64,000 nt of DNA, from assembly GCF_036327755.1 (NCBI RefSeq), contig NZ_CP109596.1, positions 6,200,001-6,264,000 of the forward strand. Direction: 5' to 3'. This stretch comes from Nocardia sp. NBC_01503 (GTDB taxonomy: Bacteria > Actinomycetota > Actinomycetes > Mycobacteriales > Mycobacteriaceae). Shown piece after piece: positions 17,335 through 25,853 of the stretch (positions within the stretch are counted from its first letter, which is position 1; each line of letters starts with the position of its first letter). Position numbers and translations under genes: made by a program. The notes beneath the pieces are model-generated. The model saw only the letters and a program-made list of their open reading frames with translations. It was not told the origin of the DNA and ran no database searches.

Positions 17335-17490
17335 TCAGCTTCCGCTCCAGCCGCCGGTGTACGCGCCGCCCAGCAGGCGACGCCGACGACGGCGGCGCTT
17401 GGCTTCCTGCTCGGTTTGAGCCTGGGACGCTGTGGGCTGCTGCTCGGCCGAGGGTTCGGGGTCACGCTTGGTTTTGCGGAAGATGCCCAT
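17335..17490 (-). CDS. Small basic hypothetical protein
   Basis: 51 aa from ATG 17490 with AGGAG seven bases before. Begins MGIFRKTKRDPEPSAEQQ, then a Gln/Glu-rich stretch, an eight-residue arginine/lysine run (KRRRRRRR) and a glycine-rich end. Probably a real small protein because of its ribosome site and compositional design; the basic run suggests nucleic-acid or membrane-surface contact. No family recognised. Confidence 0.55.
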   Translation of the reverse strand: MGIFRKTKRDPEPSAEQQPTASQAQTEQEAKRRRRRRRLLGGAYTGGWSGS

Positions 17491-17651
17491 GTCGAGCTCC
17501 TGTTCGGTCGGTGATTCGAAGCGATCATCCACGGATTCTGTTCTCCGCCAACGCTTTCGAACCGGAGAGGTGTTTTCGGTGAGGACGCCGGGTAGACGGC
17601 TGACTCACTTTCCTTGTCGGAAAGTAACGATCCACTTTCCCGCCGGGAAAG

Positions 17652-18530
17652 TCAAGACCTGCCGGGAACGACCACGCCGGAGACGTGTGGTTCGCGCGGC
17701 ACGATGCGCCGGGTGTGGGCGTAGACCGCGGCGTGTACGCGGTCGCGGACACCTAGTTTGGCGAGGACGTTGGAGACGTGGGTTTTGACGGTCTGTTCGC
17801 CGACTCCGAGGATCTGGGCTATCTCGGGGTTGGTGTAGGCGTTGGCGATCAGGAGTAGAACCTCATGCTCCCGGGCTGTCAGGGTTTCGACTTCCGGTGC
17901 GGCCGGGAACGGTTCGATTCCGGTGGTCAGTCGCGCGATCAGGCGGCGGGTCAGACTCGGGTCGATCAGGGCGGTTCCGTGCGCCGCGGTCCGGATGGCT
18001 GAGACCAGGCCCGCGGCGGGCAGCGATTTGGCGAGGAATCCGCTGGCGCCCAGACACCTTGCGCGGTAGAGGTTTTCATCGGAGGCGGAGTTGGTCAGGG
18101 TGAGTATCTGGGTGGCGCCGCCGAATTCCGCGGTGCGCGCACCCGCGGCAGGGTGATCGAGACCGGGCATATCGAGGCAGATCAGGGCAACGTCGGGTTG
18201 GAGCCGCTGGATCTCGTGGATGGCGGCCGCGCCGTCACCGACCTCCGCGACGCATTCGATATCGGGCTGGGCGCCGATCACCGCGCGCAGGCCGGAGCGA
18301 AAGACCATATGGCCGTCGGCGATCAGCACCGAAATCGTCGACGATGTCGAGGTCTCGATCGCCTCCGGCGGCCGCACCGCACTCGAGTTCTGCGCCGCGG
18401 GCAGCGATTGCGGGGCCGCGCCGTGCGCCGGTGCGATTGTGCCGCCCACCGACAGCGTCGCGGCGGTGATCGCGAGCGCGAGTGAGGACGCTGCCCGGCG
18501 CAGCGGATGTATCGGGGGATTGGTGGCCAT
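17652..18530 (-). CDS. Degenerate NarL/LuxR-type response regulator with signal-peptide-like N-terminus
   Basis: 292 aa. Residues 1-38 look like a Sec signal peptide: LRR, then a hydrophobic stretch to GGTIAPAHGA. Residues 39-64 are a Ser/Ala/Thr linker. Residues 65-185 are a receiver domain and 215-275 a LuxR helix-turn-helix (LTAREHEVLLLIANAYTNPEIA, then VGEQTVKTHVSNVLAKLGV). The phosphoacceptor Asp is Cys118 (ALICLDMPG), and the second residue of the acidic pair is Gly73 (ADGH); Thr145 and Lys168 remain. Ordinary phosphotransfer is therefore not expected. A GTG at codon 68 could start a normal cytoplasmic form but has no ribosome site. It lies 17 bp after secY on the same strand, with no sensor kinase nearby. 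Confidence 0.85.
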   Translation of the reverse strand: MATNPPIHPLRRAASSLALAITAATLSVGGTIAPAHGAAPQSLPAAQNSSAVRPPEAIETSTSSTISVLIADGHMVFRSGLRAVIGAQPDIECVAEVGDGAAAIHEIQRLQPDVALICLDMPGLDHPAAGARTAEFGGATQILTLTNSASDENLYRARCLGASGFLAKSLPAAGLVSAIRTAAHGTALIDPSLTRRLIARLTTGIEPFPAAPEVETLTAREHEVLLLIANAYTNPEIAQILGVGEQTVKTHVSNVLAKLGVRDRVHAAVYAHTRRIVPREPHVSGVVVPGRS

Positions 18531-18547
18531 ACCGTCCGACTGTAGGT

Positions 18548-19858
18548 TCAGCGCAGGAACCCTTGGTAGTTCCGGTTCAACAGCTGACTTTCGATCTGTT
18601 TGACCGTATCGAGGCCGACGCTCACCACGATCAGCACCGAGGTACCGCCGAGCGCCAAGGCCTGGGTCGTATCGGTCGCGCCGAAGTGCAGCAGCAGGTT
18701 CGGTAGTACGGCGACGGCGCCGAGGTAGATCGAACCGGGCAGGGTGATGCGGCTCAGCACGTAGTTCAGATAGTCGGCGGTCGGTCTACCGGGCCGGTAG
18801 CCCGGAATGAATCCGCTGAACTGCTTCATCTCGTCCGCGCGCTCGTGCGGATCGAAGGTGATCGCGACATAGAAGTAGGTGAAGAACACGATCAGGGTCA
18901 AATAGCTCCCGACGTACACGGGGTTGCTCGGATTGACCAGATATTTCTGGATCAGCCGCTGCCACTCGGCCGTACCCGAACCCCGCCGCGTCAACTGCGC
19001 CAGCAGGTTCGGCAGATACAGCAGCGAGGATGCGAAGATCACCGGGATGACACCGGCCTGATTGACCTTCAGCGGCAGATACGTCGACGATCCGCCGTAC
19101 ATCTTGCGACCGACTACGCGCTTGGCGTACTGCACCGGAATCCGACGCTGACCCTGCTCCACGAAGACGACGCCGACGATGGTCAGGAATGCCGCGCCGC
19201 ATATTCCGGCAAGGATCAGCACACCCTTGCTGTCCAGAATCGCCTTGCCCTGAATCGGGATGCGCGCCGCGATACCGGCGAAGATCAACAGCGACATGCC
19301 GTTTCCCGCGCCCCGCTCGGTGATCAGCTCGCCGAACCACATGACCAGCGCCGCGCCCGCGGTCAAGACCAGCACAATGCTGGTCATGGCGAAGAGTGAG
19401 TTATCCGCCAGCACGCTCCTGGGGCATCCGGGCGGCAGTTGGCCGTGCGCGGCCAACGCCACCAGCGTCGACCCTTGTAAGACCGCCAGCGCGACAGCCA
19501 GATAGCGGGTGTACTGCGTGATCTTGCTCTGTCCCGCTTGCCCCTCCTTGCGCAGCTCCTCGAAGCGCGGGATCACCACGGTCAACAGTTGGGTGATGAT
19601 GCTCGCGGTGATGTACGGCATGATGCCGATCGCGAACACCGAAAGCTGGAGCAGCGCACCACCTGAGAAGAGATTGATGAGCTGAAAGATGCCCGTGGAG
19701 TCGCAGCCGGTATCCGCACAGCTGCGCACCGTTCGGTAGTCGACACCGGGTGACGGCAGCGTCGCGCCCATCCGGTAAAGCGCCAGCAACCCGAGGGTGA
19801 GAAGGATCTTCCGCCGTAGATCCGGAGTTCGCAAAGCCGGTACGAAGGCGGAAAGCAC
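18548..19858 (-). CDS. secY: SecY, preprotein translocase channel subunit (stand-alone copy)
   Basis: 436 aa, full length, ten transmembrane helices. The conserved phrases LFSGGALLQLSVFAIGIMPYI, ITERGAGNGMSLLIF, QRRIPVQYAKR and the C-terminal VKQIESQLLNRNYQGFLR are intact, so it should form a working channel. GTG 19858 is the start: it follows AGGAGG and gives the usual LSAFVPALRTPDLRRK opening. In actinobacteria the housekeeping secY sits in the ribosomal protein operon before adk and map; here the neighbour is a response regulator and the upstream gene an NRPS, so this is probably a second copy. It may be cotranscribed with the regulator. Confidence 0.93.
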   Translation of the reverse strand: MLSAFVPALRTPDLRRKILLTLGLLALYRMGATLPSPGVDYRTVRSCADTGCDSTGIFQLINLFSGGALLQLSVFAIGIMPYITASIITQLLTVVIPRFEELRKEGQAGQSKITQYTRYLAVALAVLQGSTLVALAAHGQLPPGCPRSVLADNSLFAMTSIVLVLTAGAALVMWFGELITERGAGNGMSLLIFAGIAARIPIQGKAILDSKGVLILAGICGAAFLTIVGVVFVEQGQRRIPVQYAKRVVGRKMYGGSSTYLPLKVNQAGVIPVIFASSLLYLPNLLAQLTRRGSGTAEWQRLIQKYLVNPSNPVYVGSYLTLIVFFTYFYVAITFDPHERADEMKQFSGFIPGYRPGRPTADYLNYVLSRITLPGSIYLGAVAVLPNLLLHFGATDTTQALALGGTSVLIVVSVGLDTVKQIESQLLNRNYQGFLR

Positions 19859-20169
19859 AAATCCTCCTGATGAACAGTGCTGCTGCACAGGCGAATCGCG
19901 CTTCGAACGAGATCAACCTGCCGGGTCTCCGACGCTACGGACCAACCTCACCGGTCCACGTCGCCCGCGAGTCGCACTTCCACCTCCCTCGATGGAGGGA
20001 CCCGCACTCTTCGCGCACAGCGACTTCGCGACGCACATGCCCCGTCGGCAGTCACATCCCGCGGTTCGACGGTCGCGGTACGGCGGTTCCTCCACGCCTG
20101 AAGAGGGGGAGTGCAGTAGGTTCCCACTGAACGGTTCGATCGAAGTTGCTCGGGGCGTGAGGAGGTACG
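19859..20169. other. Divergent promoter region, secY and NRPS
   Basis: 311 bp between oppositely directed genes. No gene was seen. Holds the secY ribosome site, a short CCTCC/GGAGG hairpin at 19983-19998, and the NRPS ribosome site GAGGAGG just before 20170. Short open frames here have no family match. Confidence 0.5.
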
Positions 20170-23100
20170 TTGGCGCGGGCCGATGGAGACCCGATATCCC
20201 GGTCCGCGGTGCGGACCGTAATCGCCGACGCTGCCCCCGCTGCCGGGCTGCCGCTGTCCGCGGCGCAATTGCGCTGGTGGGTGGCGCAGCAGTTGTATCC
20301 CGAGGTGCCCAATACCGTCGCCATGTATCTGACGCTGCGCGGGCCGCTCCGGGTGGATTTGCTGGGGGAGTGTGCCGCGCTGGCCGCGGCGGAGGTGCAG
20401 TCGCCGCTCCTTCGCTTCCGGATCGACAGCGGCTATCCCACCCAATTTCTGGACCGGGACGCATTCGGGCCGCTGCGGTTCGAGGACTTCAGCGCACTGT
20501 CCGAGGCCGATGCGGTCGCGGTCGCGGTGCTGCGGATGGAACGTGATCACGGTTCGCCGCTGGACCTGATCGCCGATCCGCCGACCGTGGCCACGGTATT
20601 CCGAGTGGCGCGGGAGCATCACCTGCTGTATCTGCGCAGTCATCACATCGTGCTGGATGGGATCGGTGCCGCGGTGATGCTGCGTCGCACCGTCGAGTTA
20701 TACGCCGCCGCAACAGGTTTGGTCGATTCCGGCGAGCCCGGGCGGACATTGTCGGGTTGTCCGCTGACGATCGCCGAGCTTCTGCAAGACGAGCGCGCCT
20801 ACGCCGATTCGGCGCGTGCTCGGGCCGACGGCGAGTACTGGCGAGAGCAGTTGGCGGGTATGCCCGACCCGGTGCGACTGGCGGGTCGATCGGCGGTCCG
20901 GCCGCGCACGCCGCATCGGGTGACGGCCCTCGTACCGCCGCACACCGCGCAGAGCGTGGCTGCCTGGCGGCAGCGCGGGTACACGTTGCCGGAGCTGACC
21001 ATCGCGGCATTCGCCTGCTACCTGGCCGCGCTGACCGGCGCCGAGGATATCGTGCTGTCCCTGCCGGTGGCGGCGCGCCCAACGGCGGCGCTGCGCCGAT
21101 CGGCCGGATCCGTCTCCAATGTCGTTCCGCTGTGGCTGCGCGAGTTTCGTGACGGTACAGCGGCGGGTGTGGTCGACCAGGTGCGCGCTCGCGTGGTCGG
21201 GGCATTGCGGCATCAGCGGTACCGGTATGAGGATATTCAGCGCGATCGGGGTGAGAGTCACACCGTGCGAGGTGGTTTCGGGCCGGTGGTGAATATGCTC
21301 GGGGCCGTCGCACCGCTGAACATGGGACCGCTCACCGCGCAGGTCCAGCTGCTGGCATTGGGGCCGGTGGAGGACTTGCTGGTCAACGGCTACCAACTGG
21401 GGCCGGACGATAATGCGATCACCATTGGTATGCAGGCCAATTCGGAGCTGTACTCCGCGGACTCGCTGCGGGCGCTGCATCAACGGTTCCTGGCCTACTT
21501 CGATGGATTCCTCGCCGACCCGGACCGGCCGGTCCGGAGCTTGGAGCCGGGTGGCGTCCGAGCGACCCCGGCTGCCGCGGGCGCCGATCGACTGCTCCCG
21601 GATCTTCTCCGTGGCAGGCTGAGTGGGTCGGGTTCCGAGGTGAAGCCCTGCGCCGAAGATAGTGCGCTACAGGATGGTTCCCTTTCCTGGTCCTATCGTG
21701 AGCTGGACGAGATGTCCTCGCGGTGGGCGCGCGAGCTGATCGAAACGGGAGCGGGGCCGGGCACCGCCGTTCTGGTCGCGGTACCGCGTTCGGCCGAATC
21801 GGTCCTGGCGGTGTGGGCGGTGGCCAAGACGGGAGCCGCCTTCGTACCGGTCGATCCCGCCGACCCGGCGCATCGCCTGGGCATTGTCGCGGCGGATTCC
21901 GGCGCGCGCCATGGGATGACGGTGACCTCCGCCCGGGACGCCCTCCCCGTGGGGCCGGAGTGGCTGGTACTGGACGACCCGGAAACCCGCGCGCGAGTTC
22001 GGCGCCGCGCGGGCGCCCCGATTCGAGACCCCGAGCGGATTCGGCCGCTGCGCCCGGACCATTCGGCGTATCTCATTTACACCTCGGGCACGACCGGCAC
22101 CCCGAAGGGGGTGGCCGTCACGCATCGCGGACTCGGACCGCTCACCGACCATATTGTCGAACACTATGGGGTAGACCGGGATTCGCGTGTTCTGCACGCG
22201 CACGCCCCTTCCTTCGACGCGCACCTGCTGGAACTGCTGGCGGCGTTCGCCGCCGGGGCCACCTTGATCGTCGAACCGCCGTCGGTCGTGGCGGGTGCCG
22301 CCCTGGCAGAGCTGTTGAACGAGGCGGCGATCACCCACTTCCTCACCACCCCCGCGGTGCTGGCCACGCTCACCCCGGAGCAGGTGCCGACCCTGCGGGT
22401 CGCGGTGGTGGGCGGCGAATCCTGTCCGGCGGATCTGGTCCGGCGCTGGGGTCCGGCGCTGCGACTCTTCAACGGGTACGGTCCGACCGAAACCACCGTG
22501 ATGGCAACACAATCGGCGGCTCTGATGCCCACGGGGCCGGTCTCCATCGGCCCGGCGCTGCCCGGCGTGCGGGCGCTGATTCTCGACCATCGATTACATC
22601 CGGTGCCCGCGTGCTGCGCGGGCGAGTTGTATCTGGGCGGCCCGGGTGTGGCGCGGGGTTACCTCGGGCGAGCGGGTGCCACGGCAGAACGCTTCGTCGC
22701 CGATCCGTCCGGTAGCGGCGAACGCGTTTACCGCACCGGCGATCTCGTCCATTCGGCGCTGGATGGCACCCTGGAGTTCCGCGGGCGCGCCGACGACCAA
22801 TTGAGCGTTCGCGGTCGTCGCGCGGAACCGGCCGAAGTGGAGGCCGCGCTGACGACCCTGCCGGAGGTCGCGCACGCCGTCGTGACCGTCCAGGAGGGAC
22901 CGGGCGGCATCCGGCTGATCGGATATATCGTTGCGGCGCAATCGAATCAACTCGATCACGCCGACCTGATAGCGCGCCTGCGCGAGCTGTTGCCGGCCGC
23001 GCTCGTACCCGCGCAACTTGTCGAGATGGACCGGCTTCCGGTGACCGCGCACGGCAAGATCGATCGCTCCGCGCTCCCGGTGCCGCCCGTTGTGCGTCAG

Positions 23101-24147
23101 CCCTATCGGGCGCCGGAGTCGGAACTGCAGCGCCTCGTCGCCGACCACTTCGCGAAGATCACCGAGACCGAGCGGGTGGGCCTCGACGACGATTTCTTCG
23201 AGGTCGGCGGCAATTCGCTGACGGGCGTGGCGCTCTCGGCCGAGCTGGCCGCCGCCACCGGGCTTCCGATGACGGTGCGGTGGCTCTATACGGCTCCGAC
23301 CGTCCGGGAACTGGCCGCGCGTCTGGCCGAGCATGCGGGCGGAAGTGCTACGGACGATGCCCTCGGTGTTGTCCTCACCTTGCGCCGCAACGGATCCCGC
23401 CCACCGCTGTTCTGCGTGCATTCGGCCGTCCCATTGGCCTGGTGCTATGGCGCGCTGGCGCAGCAGCTCGACGACCGCCCCGTGTACGGTCTGCAAGCCC
23501 TGACGCTCGAGGGTGAACCGCGTGCCGGGGCCACCATCGACGACCTCGCTGACGGCTATGTCCAGGAGATCCTGCGGGTGCGGCCCGAGGGCCCCTACCA
23601 TCTGCTCGGCTGGTCACTGGGCGGGCAGATCGCGCATGCCATCGCCATCCGGCTGGCCGAACGCGGTGCGGAGGTCGCGACACTGGCCATGTTGGACAGC
23701 ATCGTCTTTCCCGACGATATGCCGCAGCCCCCGCTGCCGCGCATGCGTGATCTGCTGACCCACCTGCTCGGGGACGAACCCGAGGATGGCGATGAGCTGG
23801 CGGACCTCACCGCCGAGCAGGCCGCAGCCGAATTGGCCGCTGCCCCAGCCTCGTTCGGCACCGGTCTGACGGCCGAGCAGCTGACCCGCCTGCATCGCGG
23901 CTATGCCGACGGGGTTCGCCTGTCCCATGACTGCCGCCCCGGCGTATTCGACGGTGATCTGCTCTACTTCTTGGCGACTCGCGGCGTGACCGAATCGCTC
24001 GGCGCGGATATGTGGAAGCCACATGTCGAAGGCGCGCTCATCGAGCACCCGGTCGCGACCACCCACGCCCAGTTCTGCAATGCCGACGTGGTTCCGATCA
24101 TCGGCCCGCTGCTCGCCGCGCACCTGGAAGCCGGGGACGGCCGTTGA
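20170..24147 (+). CDS. Non-ribosomal peptide synthetase, single module C-A-T-TE
   Basis: 1325 aa, TTG start after GAGGAGG. Condensation domain about 20-450 with HHIVLDG at 158-164; adenylation about 490-970 with YTSGTTGTPKGV, NGYGPTETTV, YRTGDLV and the A10 lysine in TAHGKIDR; thiolation with GGNSL, phosphopantetheine Ser1016; thioesterase with GWSLGG, Ser1149, and a late THAQF histidine. Specificity residues read by eye are D,A,L,L,V,G,G,V,M,K, suggesting a hydrophobic or aromatic amino acid (inference). With no upstream module, the C domain must take an acyl or aminoacyl donor from elsewhere; the TE then releases the product by hydrolysis or cyclisation. It overlaps the next gene by 4 bp. 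Confidence 0.95.
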   Translation: MARADGDPISRSAVRTVIADAAPAAGLPLSAAQLRWWVAQQLYPEVPNTVAMYLTLRGPLRVDLLGECAALAAAEVQSPLLRFRIDSGYPTQFLDRDAFGPLRFEDFSALSEADAVAVAVLRMERDHGSPLDLIADPPTVATVFRVAREHHLLYLRSHHIVLDGIGAAVMLRRTVELYAAATGLVDSGEPGRTLSGCPLTIAELLQDERAYADSARARADGEYWREQLAGMPDPVRLAGRSAVRPRTPHRVTALVPPHTAQSVAAWRQRGYTLPELTIAAFACYLAALTGAEDIVLSLPVAARPTAALRRSAGSVSNVVPLWLREFRDGTAAGVVDQVRARVVGALRHQRYRYEDIQRDRGESHTVRGGFGPVVNMLGAVAPLNMGPLTAQVQLLALGPVEDLLVNGYQLGPDDNAITIGMQANSELYSADSLRALHQRFLAYFDGFLADPDRPVRSLEPGGVRATPAAAGADRLLPDLLRGRLSGSGSEVKPCAEDSALQDGSLSWSYRELDEMSSRWARELIETGAGPGTAVLVAVPRSAESVLAVWAVAKTGAAFVPVDPADPAHRLGIVAADSGARHGMTVTSARDALPVGPEWLVLDDPETRARVRRRAGAPIRDPERIRPLRPDHSAYLIYTSGTTGTPKGVAVTHRGLGPLTDHIVEHYGVDRDSRVLHAHAPSFDAHLLELLAAFAAGATLIVEPPSVVAGAALAELLNEAAITHFLTTPAVLATLTPEQVPTLRVAVVGGESCPADLVRRWGPALRLFNGYGPTETTVMATQSAALMPTGPVSIGPALPGVRALILDHRLHPVPACCAGELYLGGPGVARGYLGRAGATAERFVADPSGSGERVYRTGDLVHSALDGTLEFRGRADDQLSVRGRRAEPAEVEAALTTLPEVAHAVVTVQEGPGGIRLIGYIVAAQSNQLDHADLIARLRELLPAALVPAQLVEMDRLPVTAHGKIDRSALPVPPVVRQPYRAPESELQRLVADHFAKITETERVGLDDDFFEVGGNSLTGVALSAELAAATGLPMTVRWLYTAPTVRELAARLAEHAGGSATDDALGVVLTLRRNGSRPPLFCVHSAVPLAWCYGALAQQLDDRPVYGLQALTLEGEPRAGATIDDLADGYVQEILRVRPEGPYHLLGWSLGGQIAHAIAIRLAERGAEVATLAMLDSIVFPDDMPQPPLPRMRDLLTHLLGDEPEDGDELADLTAEQAAAELAAAPASFGTGLTAEQLTRLHRGYADGVRLSHDCRPGVFDGDLLYFLATRGVTESLGADMWKPHVEGALIEHPVATTHAQFCNADVVPIIGPLLAAHLEAGDGR

Positions 24148-24842
24148 GGACCGGGCCGCGCTCCGGGGTGCGCTGGTGGAATATCTACACCGACCCCGGG
24201 CAGTGGGAACGGCAGGAGCCCGAGGCCGCGGAACTGCTGCGATGGATGACCGAACATCTGCCGCGTCCGCATCCGGAGCTGGGGCGTCCGGGGCCGGTAT
24301 GCCCGTTCGTGCGGTACAGCGCCGCACATCGACTCGTCTGGGCCGGATCCGTGGCCGGTGGCGACGCTCTGGAGCAGGACCGGATGCACCTGGCGATCGA
24401 CGACGCGTTCGAGGTGTATCGGCGGCTGTTGCGGGAGAACCCCGGGGAGGCAAGGCGTTCCACCCTGGTTACGATCTTTCCCGGGCTGACGCGCTACGAA
24501 CTGATCGACGCCGTGCATCTGGCCCGTAAATCGGAGGCGGTGGCCGACGGACTGATGCTCGGGCAGTTCTATCCGGGCTGCGCGGTGCCGGGACTGTGGA
24601 ACCGCGACTTCCATCCGCTCGACGCGCCGGTGCCGATGCTGGTGCTTCGCCCGATGATGAGCACCGACTATCCCTTCCTGGTCGCCCGCACCGATTGGCT
24701 GTACGCGTATTTCACACAGCTGGCGCCGGACCTGCCCCGAGCACTGCGCTGGTCGATTGCCGAGAGAATGCTGGTCGAGGGTCCGGACGCCGATGAAATA
24801 ACCGCTCTGCGAATACATTCCGTAGACGAACACGCTCGGTGA
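24144..24842 (+). CDS. DUF6875-type protein coupled to the NRPS
   Basis: 232 aa. The TTG start overlaps the NRPS stop (TTGA), so translation is coupled; GTG 24168 is an alternative. The conserved phrase PHPELGRPGPVCPFV (about residues 33-47) and the later LGQFYPGCAVPGLWNRDFHPL are what I associate with DUF6875 proteins, which occur next to NRPS and natural-product genes. No catalytic motif is obvious, but Cys, His and Asp residues are conserved-looking. No signal peptide. A tailoring or release role for the peptide is inferred from the coupling only. Confidence 0.65.
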   Translation: MRTGPRSGVRWWNIYTDPGQWERQEPEAAELLRWMTEHLPRPHPELGRPGPVCPFVRYSAAHRLVWAGSVAGGDALEQDRMHLAIDDAFEVYRRLLRENPGEARRSTLVTIFPGLTRYELIDAVHLARKSEAVADGLMLGQFYPGCAVPGLWNRDFHPLDAPVPMLVLRPMMSTDYPFLVARTDWLYAYFTQLAPDLPRALRWSIAERMLVEGPDADEITALRIHSVDEHAR

Positions 24843-24854
24843 TACCCGGGTATC
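24841..24854. promoter_or_regulatory. 14-bp palindrome before the mycolyltransferase-like gene
   Basis: GATACCCGGGTATC is perfectly self-complementary. It overlaps the stop of the DUF6875-type gene and ends 27 bp before the start at 24882, a place where an operator would block the next gene. Regulator unknown. Confidence 0.35.
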
Positions 24855-24881
24855 CGGACCTCACCGGTTGATACTGGAATC

Positions 24882-25853
24882 ATGCACCGAATCCTGCGCT
24901 GTTCAATCGTGGTCATCGCCGCATTCGCTGTCCTATTGCCGATACCCGTGCACGCCGATCCTGGCTCCTCGATTCTCGAGGTCCGCCCGCTCGGTGGCCG
25001 TCAATACGAAGTCGTGGTCTTCTCGGCAGCCATGAACAAGGCGATCCCGGTCTGGGTGTCACACCCGGATGGCCCCGCACCCGCGCTCTATCTGCTCAAC
25101 GCGGTCGACGGCGGTGAGAGCGGCGGTCCGTGGACCAACCGCACCGATATCGCGCAGTTCTTCGCCGATAAACCGGTCAATGTGATTCAGCCGATCGGCG
25201 GGCGCGCCTCCTACTACACCGACTGGGTGGCCGACGATCCGGTGCTCGGGCGCAACCGGTGGTCCACCTTCCTGATCGATGAACTGCCCACGTTGCTGGA
25301 GGATCGCTTCGGCATGACCGGCCGCAATGCCGTTGCCGGAACATCGATGTCGGCGACCTCGGCGCTGAACCTGGCCATCGAGGCGCCGGGCAGGTATCAG
25401 GCTGTGGGTTCCTACAGTGGCTGTCCGCGCACGAGTGATCCGGTGTCGACCGCGTATGTGTACTCGCAGTTGCAGCCGTACGGCGCGAGCGCGTCCAATA
25501 TGTGGGGCGCACCGGGCAATCCGGCCTGGGCCGCACACGATCCGATTGTGAACGCGGACCGGTTGCGCGGTGTGGCACTCTACATTTCGGCCGGAGACGG
25601 CGCGGCCGGGGTGCACGACACGCTCGCGGATCCGTCGATCGGCGGTGACGCCGGACGGCTGGCCGATCGGATGCTGGTGGGCGGCAGTATGGAATCGGTC
25701 GTGCGCGGATGTACCGCCGCACTGACCGATCGGCTTGCCGCACAGGGTATTCCGGCTCAGGTCGTGTACCGGTCGGGCACTCATGCCTGGCCGTATTGGC
25801 AGGATGACGTCCATGACTCCTGGCCCCTGTTCGCCGCCGCACTCGGGGTCTAG
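24882..25853 (+). CDS. Secreted esterase of the antigen 85/mycolyltransferase family
   Basis: 323 aa with a signal peptide ending VHADP (about residue 26). An alpha/beta hydrolase fold with the Ag85-type nucleophile phrase GTSMSATSALNLA, an aspartate in the ISAGDGAAG region and the final histidine in SGTHAWPYWQDD. Ag85/Cmt enzymes transfer mycolic acids to trehalose or arabinogalactan outside the membrane. This supports a mycolic-acid-bearing host, though the exact acceptor is not certain. Its stop codon overlaps that of the convergent MFS gene (CTAG shared). Confidence 0.87.
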   Translation: MHRILRCSIVVIAAFAVLLPIPVHADPGSSILEVRPLGGRQYEVVVFSAAMNKAIPVWVSHPDGPAPALYLLNAVDGGESGGPWTNRTDIAQFFADKPVNVIQPIGGRASYYTDWVADDPVLGRNRWSTFLIDELPTLLEDRFGMTGRNAVAGTSMSATSALNLAIEAPGRYQAVGSYSGCPRTSDPVSTAYVYSQLQPYGASASNMWGAPGNPAWAAHDPIVNADRLRGVALYISAGDGAAGVHDTLADPSIGGDAGRLADRMLVGGSMESVVRGCTAALTDRLAAQGIPAQVVYRSGTHAWPYWQDDVHDSWPLFAAALGV

